A stretch of 53,494 nucleotides of DNA from Myxococcota bacterium (GCA_023150875.1 JAKLKC010000046.1:1-53494); one strand, 5' to 3'; shown: positions 17,203-25,324, counted from the first letter of the stretch. Notes: generated by a model not told the origin, from the letters alone. Numbers and translations are program-made.

Positions 17203-20159
17203 GCTCGGGGTCGGGGTCCTTTCCCCGCGGGCGTCCCTTGGTCGGTCACCGAGCCATCACGGTCGCGATCCTCTTCGCCTCCGGTCTGCCGGTGTGCGCT
17301 CCCGCGCGCGCCGACGAGACCCTGTGCAACGGAATCGACGACGACGGGGACGGGCGCCTCGACGAGTCGCCCTCGTGCTTCCAGGACTGCCGGATGCTGC
17401 GGGGGTTGGGCCCGGCGCGCTACGACGTCGCGGGCGTGGGGGGCGCCTGGGGCGGCGGTCACGGATCCGACGCGATCTCCGCCGCCGACCTCGCCCGCAC
17501 CGACATGGGCTGGGCGGTCCTGAGCCTCGTGGGCACCGTCCCCGGCACCGGGGTCCTGAGGCTGCACCTGGGCGCCGCCGCCGACCTCCGGGAGCAGCGC
17601 CTGGACCTCGGCGAGGTCCTCGCCGGCGAGGGCCTGGACCTCGCCTTCTCCCCCGTCGGCCTCATGGCGGCGTGGTCGGCGCCGGAGCCCGATCCGCCAT
17701 ACGGGCAAGGGGGGATCGGCGTCTACACGTCGGTGATCGACCCCGCCACCACGGTGTACTCCGTCCCCGCCATCGCCGTGCGGAGCGACGGGGACGGGGT
17801 GAACGGCGACGTCGTGCGGCCCCGGCTCGTCGCCGCGGGCAGCGGCTTCGGCCTGCTGGCGGTGGTGAAGGTCGACGACGGGAGCTACGAGCGCATCGCC
17901 CTCACCCGGATCGGCGCCGACAACCGCCGCACCGACCCGGTGACCGAGCTGTCCACCCGCGTCCTCTCCGTGCCCGCGACCGACCTCGCGTGGACGGGTG
18001 AGGAGTTCATCGTCGCGTGGGCGGAGGTGACCCCCTCCCAGGACCCCGAGGACGAGGCCCAGGGCGATGACGGCAAGGCTCGCGTCGTGCGCCTGGGCGC
18101 CATCCCCCCGGGGGTCGGCGACTTCCGGGCCCAGAGCGCGCCCCTGGCCCGGGCCGAGAGCGTGGACATCGCCTGGACGGGCACCGTGCTCGGCGTCGCG
18201 TGGCGGGACGTCGACGGCCTGATCCGGTTCGGCCTCTACGACCGCGACCTCCACGCCCTCCTGGACTCCCCCCTCGGCTGGCCCGCCGACACCGGCGACG
18301 GGGCGGCGCGCCTGGGATGGAACGGCGAGGAGTTCATGCTGACGTGGCCCGGCAACGGCGGGCTGTGGATGGCCCGGGTGGACGGGGCGGGGCGGGAGCG
18401 GGACGGGCTGATCTTCTGGGAGGGGGTCCAGGCCGTCGGGGGCGCGCCGGTGTGGGACGGGATCGGGTGGGGGATGCTCTCGCCCGAAGAGGGCCTCTCC
18501 CTGCTCTACGCGAGCTGCTACTGCGACGATCCCACCGATCCGGACTGCCCGGCCCTCTACCGCGCGTGGGTCGAGAGTTACGGGCCTTACGGGTTCTCGT
18601 GCCGGTGCGCCCCGGCGGGGGGAGGAGGATCGGGGGGCGTGGCAACCCTCGCCCTCGCCGCGACCCTCCTGCCCGCCCTCGGGCGGAGGAGGCGGCGGAC
18701 CTCGCCCCGACCGGCTCCCTCGGTGCTGGCGGCGATCCTGGCGGTGGGGAGCGCGCTGGCGTGGCCAGCCTCCGCCTCCGCGGCGGGCGAGGCGCTGGGG
18801 ATCGACGAGTCGGTGCTCGTCCTCTACGGAGGCATGCCCGCGTCGGGGACGTCCGAGCGGGAGGTCGAGGACCTGGTGCTGAACGCCCTGCGTGTCCCCG
18901 AGGGCAGGCGGATCGCCCACCTCTCCGAGATCCTGAACTTGCGCGGGGGCGGCTTCGAGGCGGCGGGCGGGGTGAGGGTCCTCGGGTGCGACGGTGGACC
19001 CGCTCCGAACCTGGAGGAGGCCGGCGCGGCGGCGGAGGCGGCCGTGCGGCGCCTGGACTTCGCCGGTGCCCTGGAGGCGTACGACCTCGCCATCGCTGCC
19101 CTGCCCTGCTCGGACAAGCCCCTGGCGCTGGACCGCCTCGCCGACCTGTGGTTCCGCCGGGGCCTGGTCCTGTACCGGGTGGGGGATCCCCGGGCGGCCC
19201 GGGACAGCTTCCGCCAGGCGTTCCTCTTCAAGCCGGGCCTGGCGTGGGACGAGTCCCAGCCGCCCCGGATCCTCAGGCTCTGGATGGAGGCGCGGGGAGT
19301 CGTGCAGGGGGAGCGGGGCGGCGCCCGGCTGGAGGTCTACGCCCCCAGGGACGAGCGGCGCGGGCTCTTCATCGACGGCCGCGCCGTGCCCAGGGAGGGG
19401 CTGGTGCTGGTGCCGCGGGGGCTGCACGTCCTGACGGCCCGGACCGCCGGCGGCCCGATGCAGCTCCTCATGGAGTCCGACGGGCGCTCCGCGGCGGGCC
19501 TCGTCACCCCCCGGGGCCGCGAGAGCCTGTTCCTGGCCGGCCCCGACGAGGTCGGCGCCCGCCCCCTCCTCCAAGCCGCGCTGGCGTCGCTGTCCTCGGC
19601 CCTCGGCTACGACGTCGTCCACGTGGTCTCGGTGCCCGGGGCCGATCCCCGGGGCAGCCTCGCCTACCGCTACGAGCGCCGGGGGGACTCGGTGGTCGAG
19701 TCCTGGTACCCGGGGGAGCGGCGGCGGCGGGGCCCGGTCCGGGCGGTGACCCTCACCGGCGGCGCCGCGGTGCTGGGATCGGGGCCCTACACCTACGTCG
19801 AGGTGCCTGCGGCCCTGGAGCTGGTGTTCACCCGCATCCCCCTCCGGCCCCGCGTCGGCGTGGGCGTCGGCTTCCTTCAGGCGGGGCCGGACCTGGCGGT
19901 GGTCCTGCCCTCCGTCTCGCTGGGGGCCACGCTCCACGGCCCGGGGCGCAGGCTGGCCCCCTTCGCCGCCCTCTCGCTGGCCCTGGTGGGCGACGGACGG
20001 GAGGGCCCGGCCAAGGTGCGTCCCGGCCTGCTGGCCGGGGGCGGCGTCGACCTGCATCCCCCCCGCAGCCGCTTCTTCGTCCGGGTGATGGGCGAGGCCG
20101 GTCCCGGGCCCGGCGGCCTCCTGTTCCGGGCCGGAGCATCGGTCGGCTTCCGGCTGTGA
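17193..20159 (+). CDS. Exported protein: Asp-rich N-domain, internal MYXO-CTERM-like tail, then TPR/beta-barrel-like half
   Basis: 988 residues in one open frame. A signal sequence (AITVAILFASGLPVCAPARA) is followed by CNGIDDDGDGRLDE, the Asp-rich motif seen in many myxobacterial surface proteins. Residues 70-465 are a beta-rich repeat region. At about 468-500 there is a CRC pair, a Gly-rich stretch, a hydrophobic span and RRRRR, which is a MYXO-CTERM-like sorting tail, yet the frame continues. A second signal-like segment (VLAAILAVGSALAWPASASA, after a possible GTG start at 18723) leads into a TPR-like region (about 610-700) and a C-terminal beta-rich domain ending VGFRL. It may be two fused genes, a lost stop, or a processed polyprotein. 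The start is uncertain. Confidence 0.65.
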   Translation: MVSCSGSGSFPRGRPLVGHRAITVAILFASGLPVCAPARADETLCNGIDDDGDGRLDESPSCFQDCRMLRGLGPARYDVAGVGGAWGGGHGSDAISAADLARTDMGWAVLSLVGTVPGTGVLRLHLGAAADLREQRLDLGEVLAGEGLDLAFSPVGLMAAWSAPEPDPPYGQGGIGVYTSVIDPATTVYSVPAIAVRSDGDGVNGDVVRPRLVAAGSGFGLLAVVKVDDGSYERIALTRIGADNRRTDPVTELSTRVLSVPATDLAWTGEEFIVAWAEVTPSQDPEDEAQGDDGKARVVRLGAIPPGVGDFRAQSAPLARAESVDIAWTGTVLGVAWRDVDGLIRFGLYDRDLHALLDSPLGWPADTGDGAARLGWNGEEFMLTWPGNGGLWMARVDGAGRERDGLIFWEGVQAVGGAPVWDGIGWGMLSPEEGLSLLYASCYCDDPTDPDCPALYRAWVESYGPYGFSCRCAPAGGGGSGGVATLALAATLLPALGRRRRRTSPRPAPSVLAAILAVGSALAWPASASAAGEALGIDESVLVLYGGMPASGTSEREVEDLVLNALRVPEGRRIAHLSEILNLRGGGFEAAGGVRVLGCDGGPAPNLEEAGAAAEAAVRRLDFAGALEAYDLAIAALPCSDKPLALDRLADLWFRRGLVLYRVGDPRAARDSFRQAFLFKPGLAWDESQPPRILRLWMEARGVVQGERGGARLEVYAPRDERRGLFIDGRAVPREGLVLVPRGLHVLTARTAGGPMQLLMESDGRSAAGLVTPRGRESLFLAGPDEVGARPLLQAALASLSSALGYDVVHVVSVPGADPRGSLAYRYERRGDSVVESWYPGERRRRGPVRAVTLTGGAAVLGSGPYTYVEVPAALELVFTRIPLRPRVGVGVGFLQAGPDLAVVLPSVSLGATLHGPGRRLAPFAALSLALVGDGREGPAKVRPGLLAGGGVDLHPPRSRFFVRVMGEAGPGPGGLLFRAGASVGFRL

Positions 20160-20178
20160 TCCGCCGTCTCCGGGGCGC

Positions 20179-20194
20179 TGGCACGAGGCGTGCA
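20179..20194 (+). promoter_or_regulatory. Candidate sigma54 (-24/-12) promoter
   Basis: TGGCACGAGGCGTGCA fits the consensus TGGCACG-N4-TTGCA with one mismatch (GTGC for TTGC); the essential GG and GC are kept with correct spacing. It sits just after the stop of the preceding gene and overlaps an imperfect hairpin there. RNA starting near 20207 would run through the structured region to the terminator at 20427-20472. A sigma54 activator is encoded immediately downstream. Confidence 0.35.
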
Positions 20195-20206
20195 GACTCC
20201 GGGGGA

Positions 20207-20472
20207 CGACGGACGCGAGAAAGAGGGCGCACCCGAAGCGGGGGCTCCCTGGGCAGGTCGGGCCCTTCCAGCCCGCACCGACGCGGGCGACACAAACAAA
20301 AACATGCCCGGTGACCCTGCCGACCTGCCCTTGGGATGACCTCGTCCGGGACCCGCGAGGGTTCCTGCCGTCGCTCTCTTCTTCGCGGGCTGTCCAGCCT
20401 CTTCCCTCCGAGGGAAGACGACATCGAAGGGGCGTCTCGCCGCAAGGCGGGGCGCCCCTTCTTCGTTCTGGC
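20207..20472 (+). ncRNA. Candidate structured small RNA
   Basis: No reading frame of note, but dense pairing. An 11-bp perfect long-range stem joins GGGCAGGTCGG (20252-20262) to CCGACCTGCCC (20321-20331) and encloses a GCCCGC/GCGGGC hairpin (about 20272-20289) and an A-rich single-stranded stretch (ACAAACAAAAACA). A further perfect 7-bp hairpin (20401-20417) and a terminator follow. The boundaries are inferred from a possible sigma54 promoter and the terminator. It does not match 6S, SRP, RNase P or tmRNA features that could be checked by eye. It could also be a leader acting on the activator gene. Confidence 0.35.
20427..20472 (+). terminator. Rho-independent terminator
   Basis: A 15-bp stem (AAGGGGCGTCTCGCC / GGCGGGGCGCCCCTT with two G-U pairs) closed by a GCAA tetraloop (GNRA class) is followed by the pyrimidine run CTTCTTCGTTCT. 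It is the best terminator in the window and separates the candidate small RNA from the activator gene. Confidence 0.65.
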
Positions 20473-20495
20473 ACCGCCCGAGGCCTCGGGACGAG

Positions 20496-20549
20496 GTGTT
20501 GGATAGATCCGACACTCCCCATGCGCACCGTGTTAGCATTCCCCAACAC
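20496..20549. promoter_or_regulatory. Two tandem GTGTT-N10-RACAC operator-like sites
   Basis: Site 1 is GTGTTGGATAGATCCGACAC (20496-20515) and site 2 is GTGTTAGCATTCCCCAACAC (20530-20549). Both have the same 5-bp arms and a 10-bp centre, and their starts are 34 bp apart, about three helix turns. They lie 78-131 bp upstream of the sigma54 activator gene, the normal position for an enhancer or autoregulatory site of a Fis-type dimer. Confidence 0.5.
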
Positions 20550-20626
20550 TCCGCGTCCGGTGACCCCGTGGACGGGCCCTCGGCGGCACGATCCCCGGCG
20601 TGACGGGGGGAGGGAGGCGGCGATCG

Positions 20627-22132
20627 ATGGCGACGGCGGTGGCGAAGGCGGAGCGGCTGGCCCACGCGTACCGGACCCTGCTTGAGGTCAGCGTTGAGCT
20701 GGCCGAGGAGGACGACCCCGTCCGCCTCTGCCAGGTGGCGACCGACGCCGTCCTGGAGATCACCGGCGCCGCGCGGGGGTTCGTCGCGCTGGTGGACGGC
20801 GACGGCTTCCGCTTCCCGGTGGCCCGCAGGACCGACGCCGCGGACATCGCCGACCCCGACAGCGAGGCATCCCGGACGGTGATGAGGAGGGTCATCGAGT
20901 CGGGGGAGTCCGAGGTGGTGGTGGACGCGGTCAACGATCCCCGCTATCGGGGCGCCCGGTCCGTGCACAACCTGCAGCTCCGGGCGGTGCTGTGCGCCCC
21001 CCTCACCCACCGGGGCCGGGCGGTGGGCGCCTTCTACCTGGACGGCCCTTCCGACTGCTTCGGTCGGCAGGAGGAGGAGCTGGTGGGCGGTCTCGGGCGC
21101 GCGCTCGGGGCGGCCCTGGAGCGGGAGCGGAGCCGGGCCCGGCTGAGCGAGGACCGGGAGCGGCTGCTGGCGGAGCTGAAGGGGCGGGACGGGGCCGACG
21201 GGATCGTGGGGCGGAGCCCGGCTCTGGTGGACGTGCTGCGGATGATCGCCCAGGTGGCGGACACCCCGGCGTCGGTGCTGATCACCGGGGAGAGCGGCAC
21301 GGGCAAGGAGATGGTCGCCCGGGCCCTCCACCGCAACAGCTCCCGGGCCGAGGGGCCCTTCGTGGCGGTGAACTGCGGCGCCATCCCCCGGGAGCTGCTG
21401 GAGGGGGAGCTGTTCGGGTACGAGCGGGGCGCCTTCACCGGCGCGGTCCGCAGCCGCCCGGGGCGGTTCGAGGCGGCGGACGGCGGCACCCTCTTCTTGG
21501 ACGAGATCGGCGAGCTGGAGCCGGAGCTCCAGGTGAAGCTGCTGCGCGCCATCCAGACCCGGGAGATCGTCCGCCTGGGCAGCAACGAGTCGCGGAAGAT
21601 CGACGCCCGCCTGCTCTCCGCCACGAACCGGGACCTGGCCGAAGAGGTACGGGCGGGCCGCTTCCGGCGGGATCTCTACTACCGGATCCGGGTGATCGAG
21701 GTCCACCTGCCCCCCCTGCGGGAGCGCGTGGAGGACATCGCCGCCCTGGCCGACGCCCTGCTCCAGCGCCTCGCCGATCGCTACGGCGGCGAGCCGGCGG
21801 GGATCACCCCCGCGGCCCTGGCGGCCATCGAGGCGTACGACTGGCCGGGGAACGTGAGGGAGCTCGAGAACGTGCTGGAGCGGGGCTGGATCCTCGCCCA
21901 CGGGCAACCCCTGGACCTGAACCACCTCCCCCCCGAGCTGCGGGGGGGAGTACCGGCGCCGGAGATCCCCTCCGGCCTGCCCCTGGAAGAGGCGACGGAC
22001 CGGTTCCGGCGCTACTACATCGTGCGCGCGCTGGACGCCGCCGAGGGGAACAAGACCCGGGCGGCGGACGCGCTGGGTGTCAACCGCTCGTATCTCTTCA
22101 CGCTGTTGAAGCGGTACGGCCTCTCGAGCTGA
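20627..22132 (+). CDS. Sigma54-dependent transcriptional activator (GAF-AAA+-Fis HTH)
   Basis: 501 residues; ATG at 20627 with GGGAGG upstream. N-terminal GAF sensor domain (about 10-165), then the AAA+ domain: Walker A GESGTGKE (about 221-228), the sigma54-contacting loop GAFTGA (about 268-273), Walker B GGTLFLDEIGEL, and the arginine-finger region FRRDLYYRI. A Fis-type helix-turn-helix ends the protein (NKTRAADALGVNRSYLFTLL). With GAFTGA intact it should open sigma54 promoters in response to a ligand bound by GAF. It leads an operon with an ECF sigma factor 6 bp downstream and an anti-sigma gene. Confidence 0.94.
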   Translation: MATAVAKAERLAHAYRTLLEVSVELAEEDDPVRLCQVATDAVLEITGAARGFVALVDGDGFRFPVARRTDAADIADPDSEASRTVMRRVIESGESEVVVDAVNDPRYRGARSVHNLQLRAVLCAPLTHRGRAVGAFYLDGPSDCFGRQEEELVGGLGRALGAALERERSRARLSEDRERLLAELKGRDGADGIVGRSPALVDVLRMIAQVADTPASVLITGESGTGKEMVARALHRNSSRAEGPFVAVNCGAIPRELLEGELFGYERGAFTGAVRSRPGRFEAADGGTLFLDEIGELEPELQVKLLRAIQTREIVRLGSNESRKIDARLLSATNRDLAEEVRAGRFRRDLYYRIRVIEVHLPPLRERVEDIAALADALLQRLADRYGGEPAGITPAALAAIEAYDWPGNVRELENVLERGWILAHGQPLDLNHLPPELRGGVPAPEIPSGLPLEEATDRFRRYYIVRALDAAEGNKTRAADALGVNRSYLFTLLKRYGLSS

Positions 22133-22138
22133 GGCGGC

Positions 22139-22765
22139 GTGGGCACGGTGGGCGAGGGAGGACCCCGGGGTGGGCGAGGCCGCGGCAGGCTGCTCCGGCT
22201 GGTGTCGGCGCCGGGGGAGCGGGACGACGCGTCGTTGCTGGACGCCGCCCGGGACGGCGACCGGGGAGCGGTGGCGCAGCTCGCGTCCCGCCACGACGGC
22301 GCCCTGCGGGGGCTGCTGCTGCGGCTGGAGGTGCCGGCGGGGGATCCGCTGGATCGGGTGGTGGAGGCGGCCTGGACCGAGGCCCTCTCGCCGCCCGAGG
22401 CGCCCCTGCCCGAGGAGAGCCTGGCGGCCCGCCTCTTCCGCGCGGCCCTGGCCCACGCCGATCGGGCGGCCCCTCCCCGGGTGGCTGCCGCCGCGGAGGT
22501 CGATCCGGGACCGGCCTTCGAGGCGGAGGGAGGGGGGGCGATCCGGATGCTGTCCGGTCCCGGCGGGACGGCGTGGATCGACGAGGCGTTGGGGACGTTG
22601 CCCAGGGCGGAGAGGGCGGCGCTGCTCCTCTGCCACAAGCACGGGCTGACGGCCCGGGAAGTCGCCCACGCCCTGGGCCGGGACCGGGAGGCGGTGGCGT
22701 CCCTCGTCGCTGCGGCGCTGCGGCGGCTCCGGGCCCGGGCGGCGCGGGACGCGGGCGGAGGCTGA
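22139..22765 (+). CDS. ECF-type RNA polymerase sigma factor
   Basis: 208 residues; GTG start 6 bp after the activator's stop. A degenerate region 2 lies at about 28-115 (DDASLLDAARDGDRGAVAQL opens it) and a clearer region 4 at about 145-200 (IDEALGTLPRAERAALLLC, LTAREVAHALGRDREAVASL). The linker between is long and Ala/Pro-rich. It would direct polymerase to stress or envelope promoters, held off by the anti-sigma factor encoded 2 bp downstream. Region 2 is weak, so assignment rests on region 4 and the context. Confidence 0.75.
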   Translation: MGTVGEGGPRGGRGRGRLLRLVSAPGERDDASLLDAARDGDRGAVAQLASRHDGALRGLLLRLEVPAGDPLDRVVEAAWTEALSPPEAPLPEESLAARLFRAALAHADRAAPPRVAAAAEVDPGPAFEAEGGGAIRMLSGPGGTAWIDEALGTLPRAERAALLLCHKHGLTAREVAHALGRDREAVASLVAAALRRLRARAARDAGGG

Positions 22766-22767
22766 CC

Positions 22768-23514
22768 TTGGACTGCGGGCACCACGACGAGTGGAGCTCC
22801 TTGGGGGTCGGGGAGCTCCGGGAGGAGGAGAGGCGGGCGCTGGCGGCGCACCGTGACTCGTGCCGGCGCTGCGCCGCGGCGGCGCGCCTGGATGGTGCCA
22901 TCCTCGCCGCCGTCGGCCGTCTGGCGGATCCCGCCCCCGTGCCCGGACCGGTGGCCACGCCGCGACCGCGGGCGGCCCTGACGCGCTCCCGGCGCCGGGC
23001 GCTGGCCGCGGCCGCGCTCCTGGGCCTGGCGGTCGCCTGCCTCTACGCCCTCTCCTCGGCTCCGACGGACCGCCCCGGCCCCAACGGCCGAGGCACGGGG
23101 GATCTGTCGGTCCAGCTCGTGGTGGTGGCCCACTCCGAGACGGCGGTGGCGGAGACGGTGCGACCCATCGCCGGGGGCATGGAGGTCCTCGGGGACGAGG
23201 CCCTGGAGCTGCGCTTCGTGACCACGGGGGCGGGCTACCTCTCCCTCTGGGAGGAGGGAGTCGAGGGCCTGGGTCCCGTGTGGCCGGAGCCCGGCGAGGA
23301 GTGGCTGGTGGGACCCGGCACCCACGTCCTGGCGCGGGAGGGCTCCCCGGTGCTCCTCCACCGGGACGGTCCCCCGCGGGCGCGGACCTTCGTGGCGGTG
23401 CTTTCGGTGCGGCCCCTGGGGCGCGAGATGGCCGCGGAGCTTGCGAAGCGGCCGGTGGTCCGGGACCGGAGGGCGGCGGACCGGGTGCGGGTCCTGTGGA
23501 CGGGGGGGCCCTAG
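22768..23514 (+). CDS. Membrane anti-sigma factor with zinc-finger-like N-terminus
   Basis: 248 residues; TTG start after GGAGG. The N-terminus has a ZAS/zf-HC2 pattern: Cys3, His5 and His6, then HRDSCRRC (H-x3-C-x2-C), which binds zinc and grips the sigma factor. One TM span lies at about 76-95 (RALAAAALLGLAVACLYALS). The 150-residue outer part has a GDLSVQLVVVAHSETAV strand and no known fold. Its stop codon TAG lies inside the first bases (CTAGTAC) of the palindromic element that follows, so the original C-terminus may have been altered by that insertion. Confidence 0.75.
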   Translation: MDCGHHDEWSSLGVGELREEERRALAAHRDSCRRCAAAARLDGAILAAVGRLADPAPVPGPVATPRPRAALTRSRRRALAAAALLGLAVACLYALSSAPTDRPGPNGRGTGDLSVQLVVVAHSETAVAETVRPIAGGMEVLGDEALELRFVTTGAGYLSLWEEGVEGLGPVWPEPGEEWLVGPGTHVLAREGSPVLLHRDGPPRARTFVAVLSVRPLGREMAAELAKRPVVRDRRAADRVRVLWTGGP

Positions 23515-23721
23515 TACGTCGTTCCAGAGCGAGTTCCCCAGTTTCTGAGTCCGCCTTCCAGTTCATCGGCGTCGCGGTCCCGCGAACGGGAGGCCCCGTA
23601 GGGCGGGGGCTTGTCCCCCGCCGAAGCCCCGCGGCGGGGGACAAGCCCCCGCCCTACGTTCCGGATTGGGTGGGCCTGGGAACGGAGAAACTGGGGAGGA
23701 ACCTTCGGAACGTGGTACTAG
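23511..23721. repeat. MITE-like palindromic element (211 bp)
   Basis: The ends are 36-bp imperfect terminal inverted repeats without gaps, 27 of 36 positions matching: CTAGTAC at the tip, CGTTCC at 10-15, and CCCAGTTTCT at 27-36. At the centre is a perfect 26-bp inverted repeat (23598-23623 with 23632-23657) with loop AAGCCCCG; each arm reads GTAGGGCGGGGGCTTG and on. The element encodes nothing. The layout fits a non-autonomous miniature transposon or an extended REP-type element. No clear target duplication is visible. Confidence 0.7.
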
Positions 23722-23856
23722 CGCTCGAAGGCCGGAGTGCCCGGGACGGGGACGGCCTTGCCTTCCTCGCCTCCGATCCTCCATCCTGCTCGGCGGCGGA
23801 CGGGGGAGTCACGCCGGGCCCGCCCTGGCCGGGACCCCGGCCCCGCGGAGGCGGCG

Positions 23857-24612
23857 TTGTCCGAGACATGGAGTGGCCTGAGGATCGCCGTGACGGGGGC
23901 CGCGGGCGGGATCGGGCGGGCGGTCTGCGCCGCGCTGCAGGCACGGGGCGCCCAGGTCGTGGGCCTGGACGTGGCGGCCGGGGGACCCTCCGGGGACGTG
24001 CGGGCCCTGGACGTCACGGACCACGCCGCGGTGGCCGAGACCTTCGCCGCGCTGGGTCCCTTCGACGGCCTCGTCCTCTCCCACGGCCTCACCGCCCTCG
24101 GCCCCCTCGCCGACACTCCGATGGCCGCCGCCGCCCGGGTCGTGGACGTCAACCTGACCGGGACCATCGCGGTGACCAAGGCCGCCCTCGGGGGGCTCGT
24201 GGAGAGGAGGGGGAGGATCGCGGTCCTCTCCAGCGTCGCCGGGTTCGCCCCGTTGGTGAACCGGACCGCCTACGCGGCCTCCAAGCATGGTCTCCACGGG
24301 TTCTTCGACAGCCTCCGCGTCGAGACCTGCGGCAGTGGCCTGTCCATCACCCTCGTCTGTCCCGCCTTCGTGCGCACGGGCATCGAGACCCGGGCCGCCC
24401 ACCGGGCGGAGGGGGAGGCGGGGTCCTGGTCCACCACCGGGCCCGTCACCGGACCCGAGGACCTCGCCCTCGCCATCCTGGACGGCATGCTCGCCCGGCG
24501 GCGCCTCGTCCTCCCCCCCGGCACGGCGCGGACGGCGTGGGTGGTGTCCCGCCTCGCCCCCCGCCTCTTCGAGCGCCTCATGCTTCGCCGGATCGGGAGG
24601 GCCCCCCCGTGA
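23857..24612 (+). CDS. Short-chain dehydrogenase/reductase (SDR)
   Basis: 251 residues from a TTG preceded by GGAGG. A classical SDR: cofactor loop TGAAGGIGRAV near the N-terminus, the DVTDHAAV acidic segment, LSHGL, catalytic Ser in VLSSVAGFAP, and YAASKHG. It catalyses an NAD(P)(H)-dependent reaction on an alcohol or ketone; the substrate is not predictable. The frame is open to 23737 but the extra 40 residues are Pro/Arg-rich and unconserved, so the later start was taken. It converges on the CrtC-like gene. Confidence 0.88.
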   Translation: MSETWSGLRIAVTGAAGGIGRAVCAALQARGAQVVGLDVAAGGPSGDVRALDVTDHAAVAETFAALGPFDGLVLSHGLTALGPLADTPMAAAARVVDVNLTGTIAVTKAALGGLVERRGRIAVLSSVAGFAPLVNRTAYAASKHGLHGFFDSLRVETCGSGLSITLVCPAFVRTGIETRAAHRAEGEAGSWSTTGPVTGPEDLALAILDGMLARRRLVLPPGTARTAWVVSRLAPRLFERLMLRRIGRAPP

Positions 24613-24637
24613 GGTGGGGGCGGTCCCTCCTCCGCCC

Positions 24638-25324
24638 TCACCGCCTCCTCGTCCGGTAGCGGAGCATCCGACGGACCAGGGGGTGGGAGAAGCGCTCCAG
24701 GTCCACCACCTCGGCGACCCCCGCCAGGCCCCCGCCCGCCACCGGCCACCGCACGTAGAAGGGCGAGTCCTCCCACGCCGGACCGACGGCTCCCGCGCCG
24801 TCCAGGGTCCTCGGCCATCTCACTCCCCACAGGCCGGCTCCGTCGAAGGAGGCCACCATCCCCTCCTCCTCCCGCGCCCCCCGGTCGTCGATCCGCACGC
24901 GGCGGCAGCTCCACGCCCCCGCCCGGTCCTGGACCTGGCACGCCAGCCGCACCTCGCCGCGACCCGAGAGGCGGGCCCACGCCCAGCGCCGCACCGCCCG
25001 CTCCAGGGGCTCGTCCCCGTCGTTGGAGTCGTGGTAGCCCTCGCAGCGCAGCGCGAACCGGGGAGCAGCGAAGTCCACCTCCACTCTCCCCCGGGACGCC
25101 ACCACGCCCCAGCGGTGTCCCGGCGCGCCCGCCGCCAGGGGGACGGCCGGGGCGTTGGGAGGAGCCTCGGGGATGAGTCGGATCCTCCCCCGCACCGGTC
25201 CCCCCGCGGAGGTGGCGAAGTAGGGGACGTGGCGGTCGTCCACGAAGACGAGGACGTCCTGGGAGCCCCCTTGGACTGCGTCCCCCTCGGATGTCTCCTG
25301 CCCTAGACGGCCGATGCGCCTCAC
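24638..25324 (-). CDS. CrtC-like carotenoid 1,2-hydratase family protein
   Basis: 228 residues; the GTG start overlaps the stop of the upstream gene (GTGA). The family's best block is present: RCEGYHDSNDGDEPLERAV then RRWAWARL, like the GYHDxNxGxxPL...WxWxR of CrtC hydratases. The end, EVVDLERFSHPLVRRMLRYR, also matches the family C-terminus. CrtC adds water to the end double bond of acyclic carotenoids; AttH-like relatives act on other lipids. A phytoene-synthase-like remnant 465 bp away supports a carotenoid link. Beta-rich, no signal peptide seen. Moderate confidence in the reaction. Confidence 0.7.
   Translation of the reverse strand: MRRIGRLGQETSEGDAVQGGSQDVLVFVDDRHVPYFATSAGGPVRGRIRLIPEAPPNAPAVPLAAGAPGHRWGVVASRGRVEVDFAAPRFALRCEGYHDSNDGDEPLERAVRRWAWARLSGRGEVRLACQVQDRAGAWSCRRVRIDDRGAREEEGMVASFDGAGLWGVRWPRTLDGAGAVGPAWEDSPFYVRWPVAGGGLAGVAEVVDLERFSHPLVRRMLRYRTRRR

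Noticed and set aside
20207-20472. Known 6S, SRP, RNase P or tmRNA gene
   Set aside because: The signature sequences of these RNAs were looked for by eye and not found.
17199-20549. A 1,116-residue reading frame on the minus strand opposite the exported TPR gene
   Set aside because: It is the mirror of a real gene with signal peptide and sorting motifs; the translation is Pro/Arg/His-rich with no domain, a known artefact of very high GC.
19877-23644. A 1,255-residue minus-strand frame across the activator operon
   Set aside because: Lies antisense to three well-supported genes and crosses a terminator and operators; no recognisable domain.
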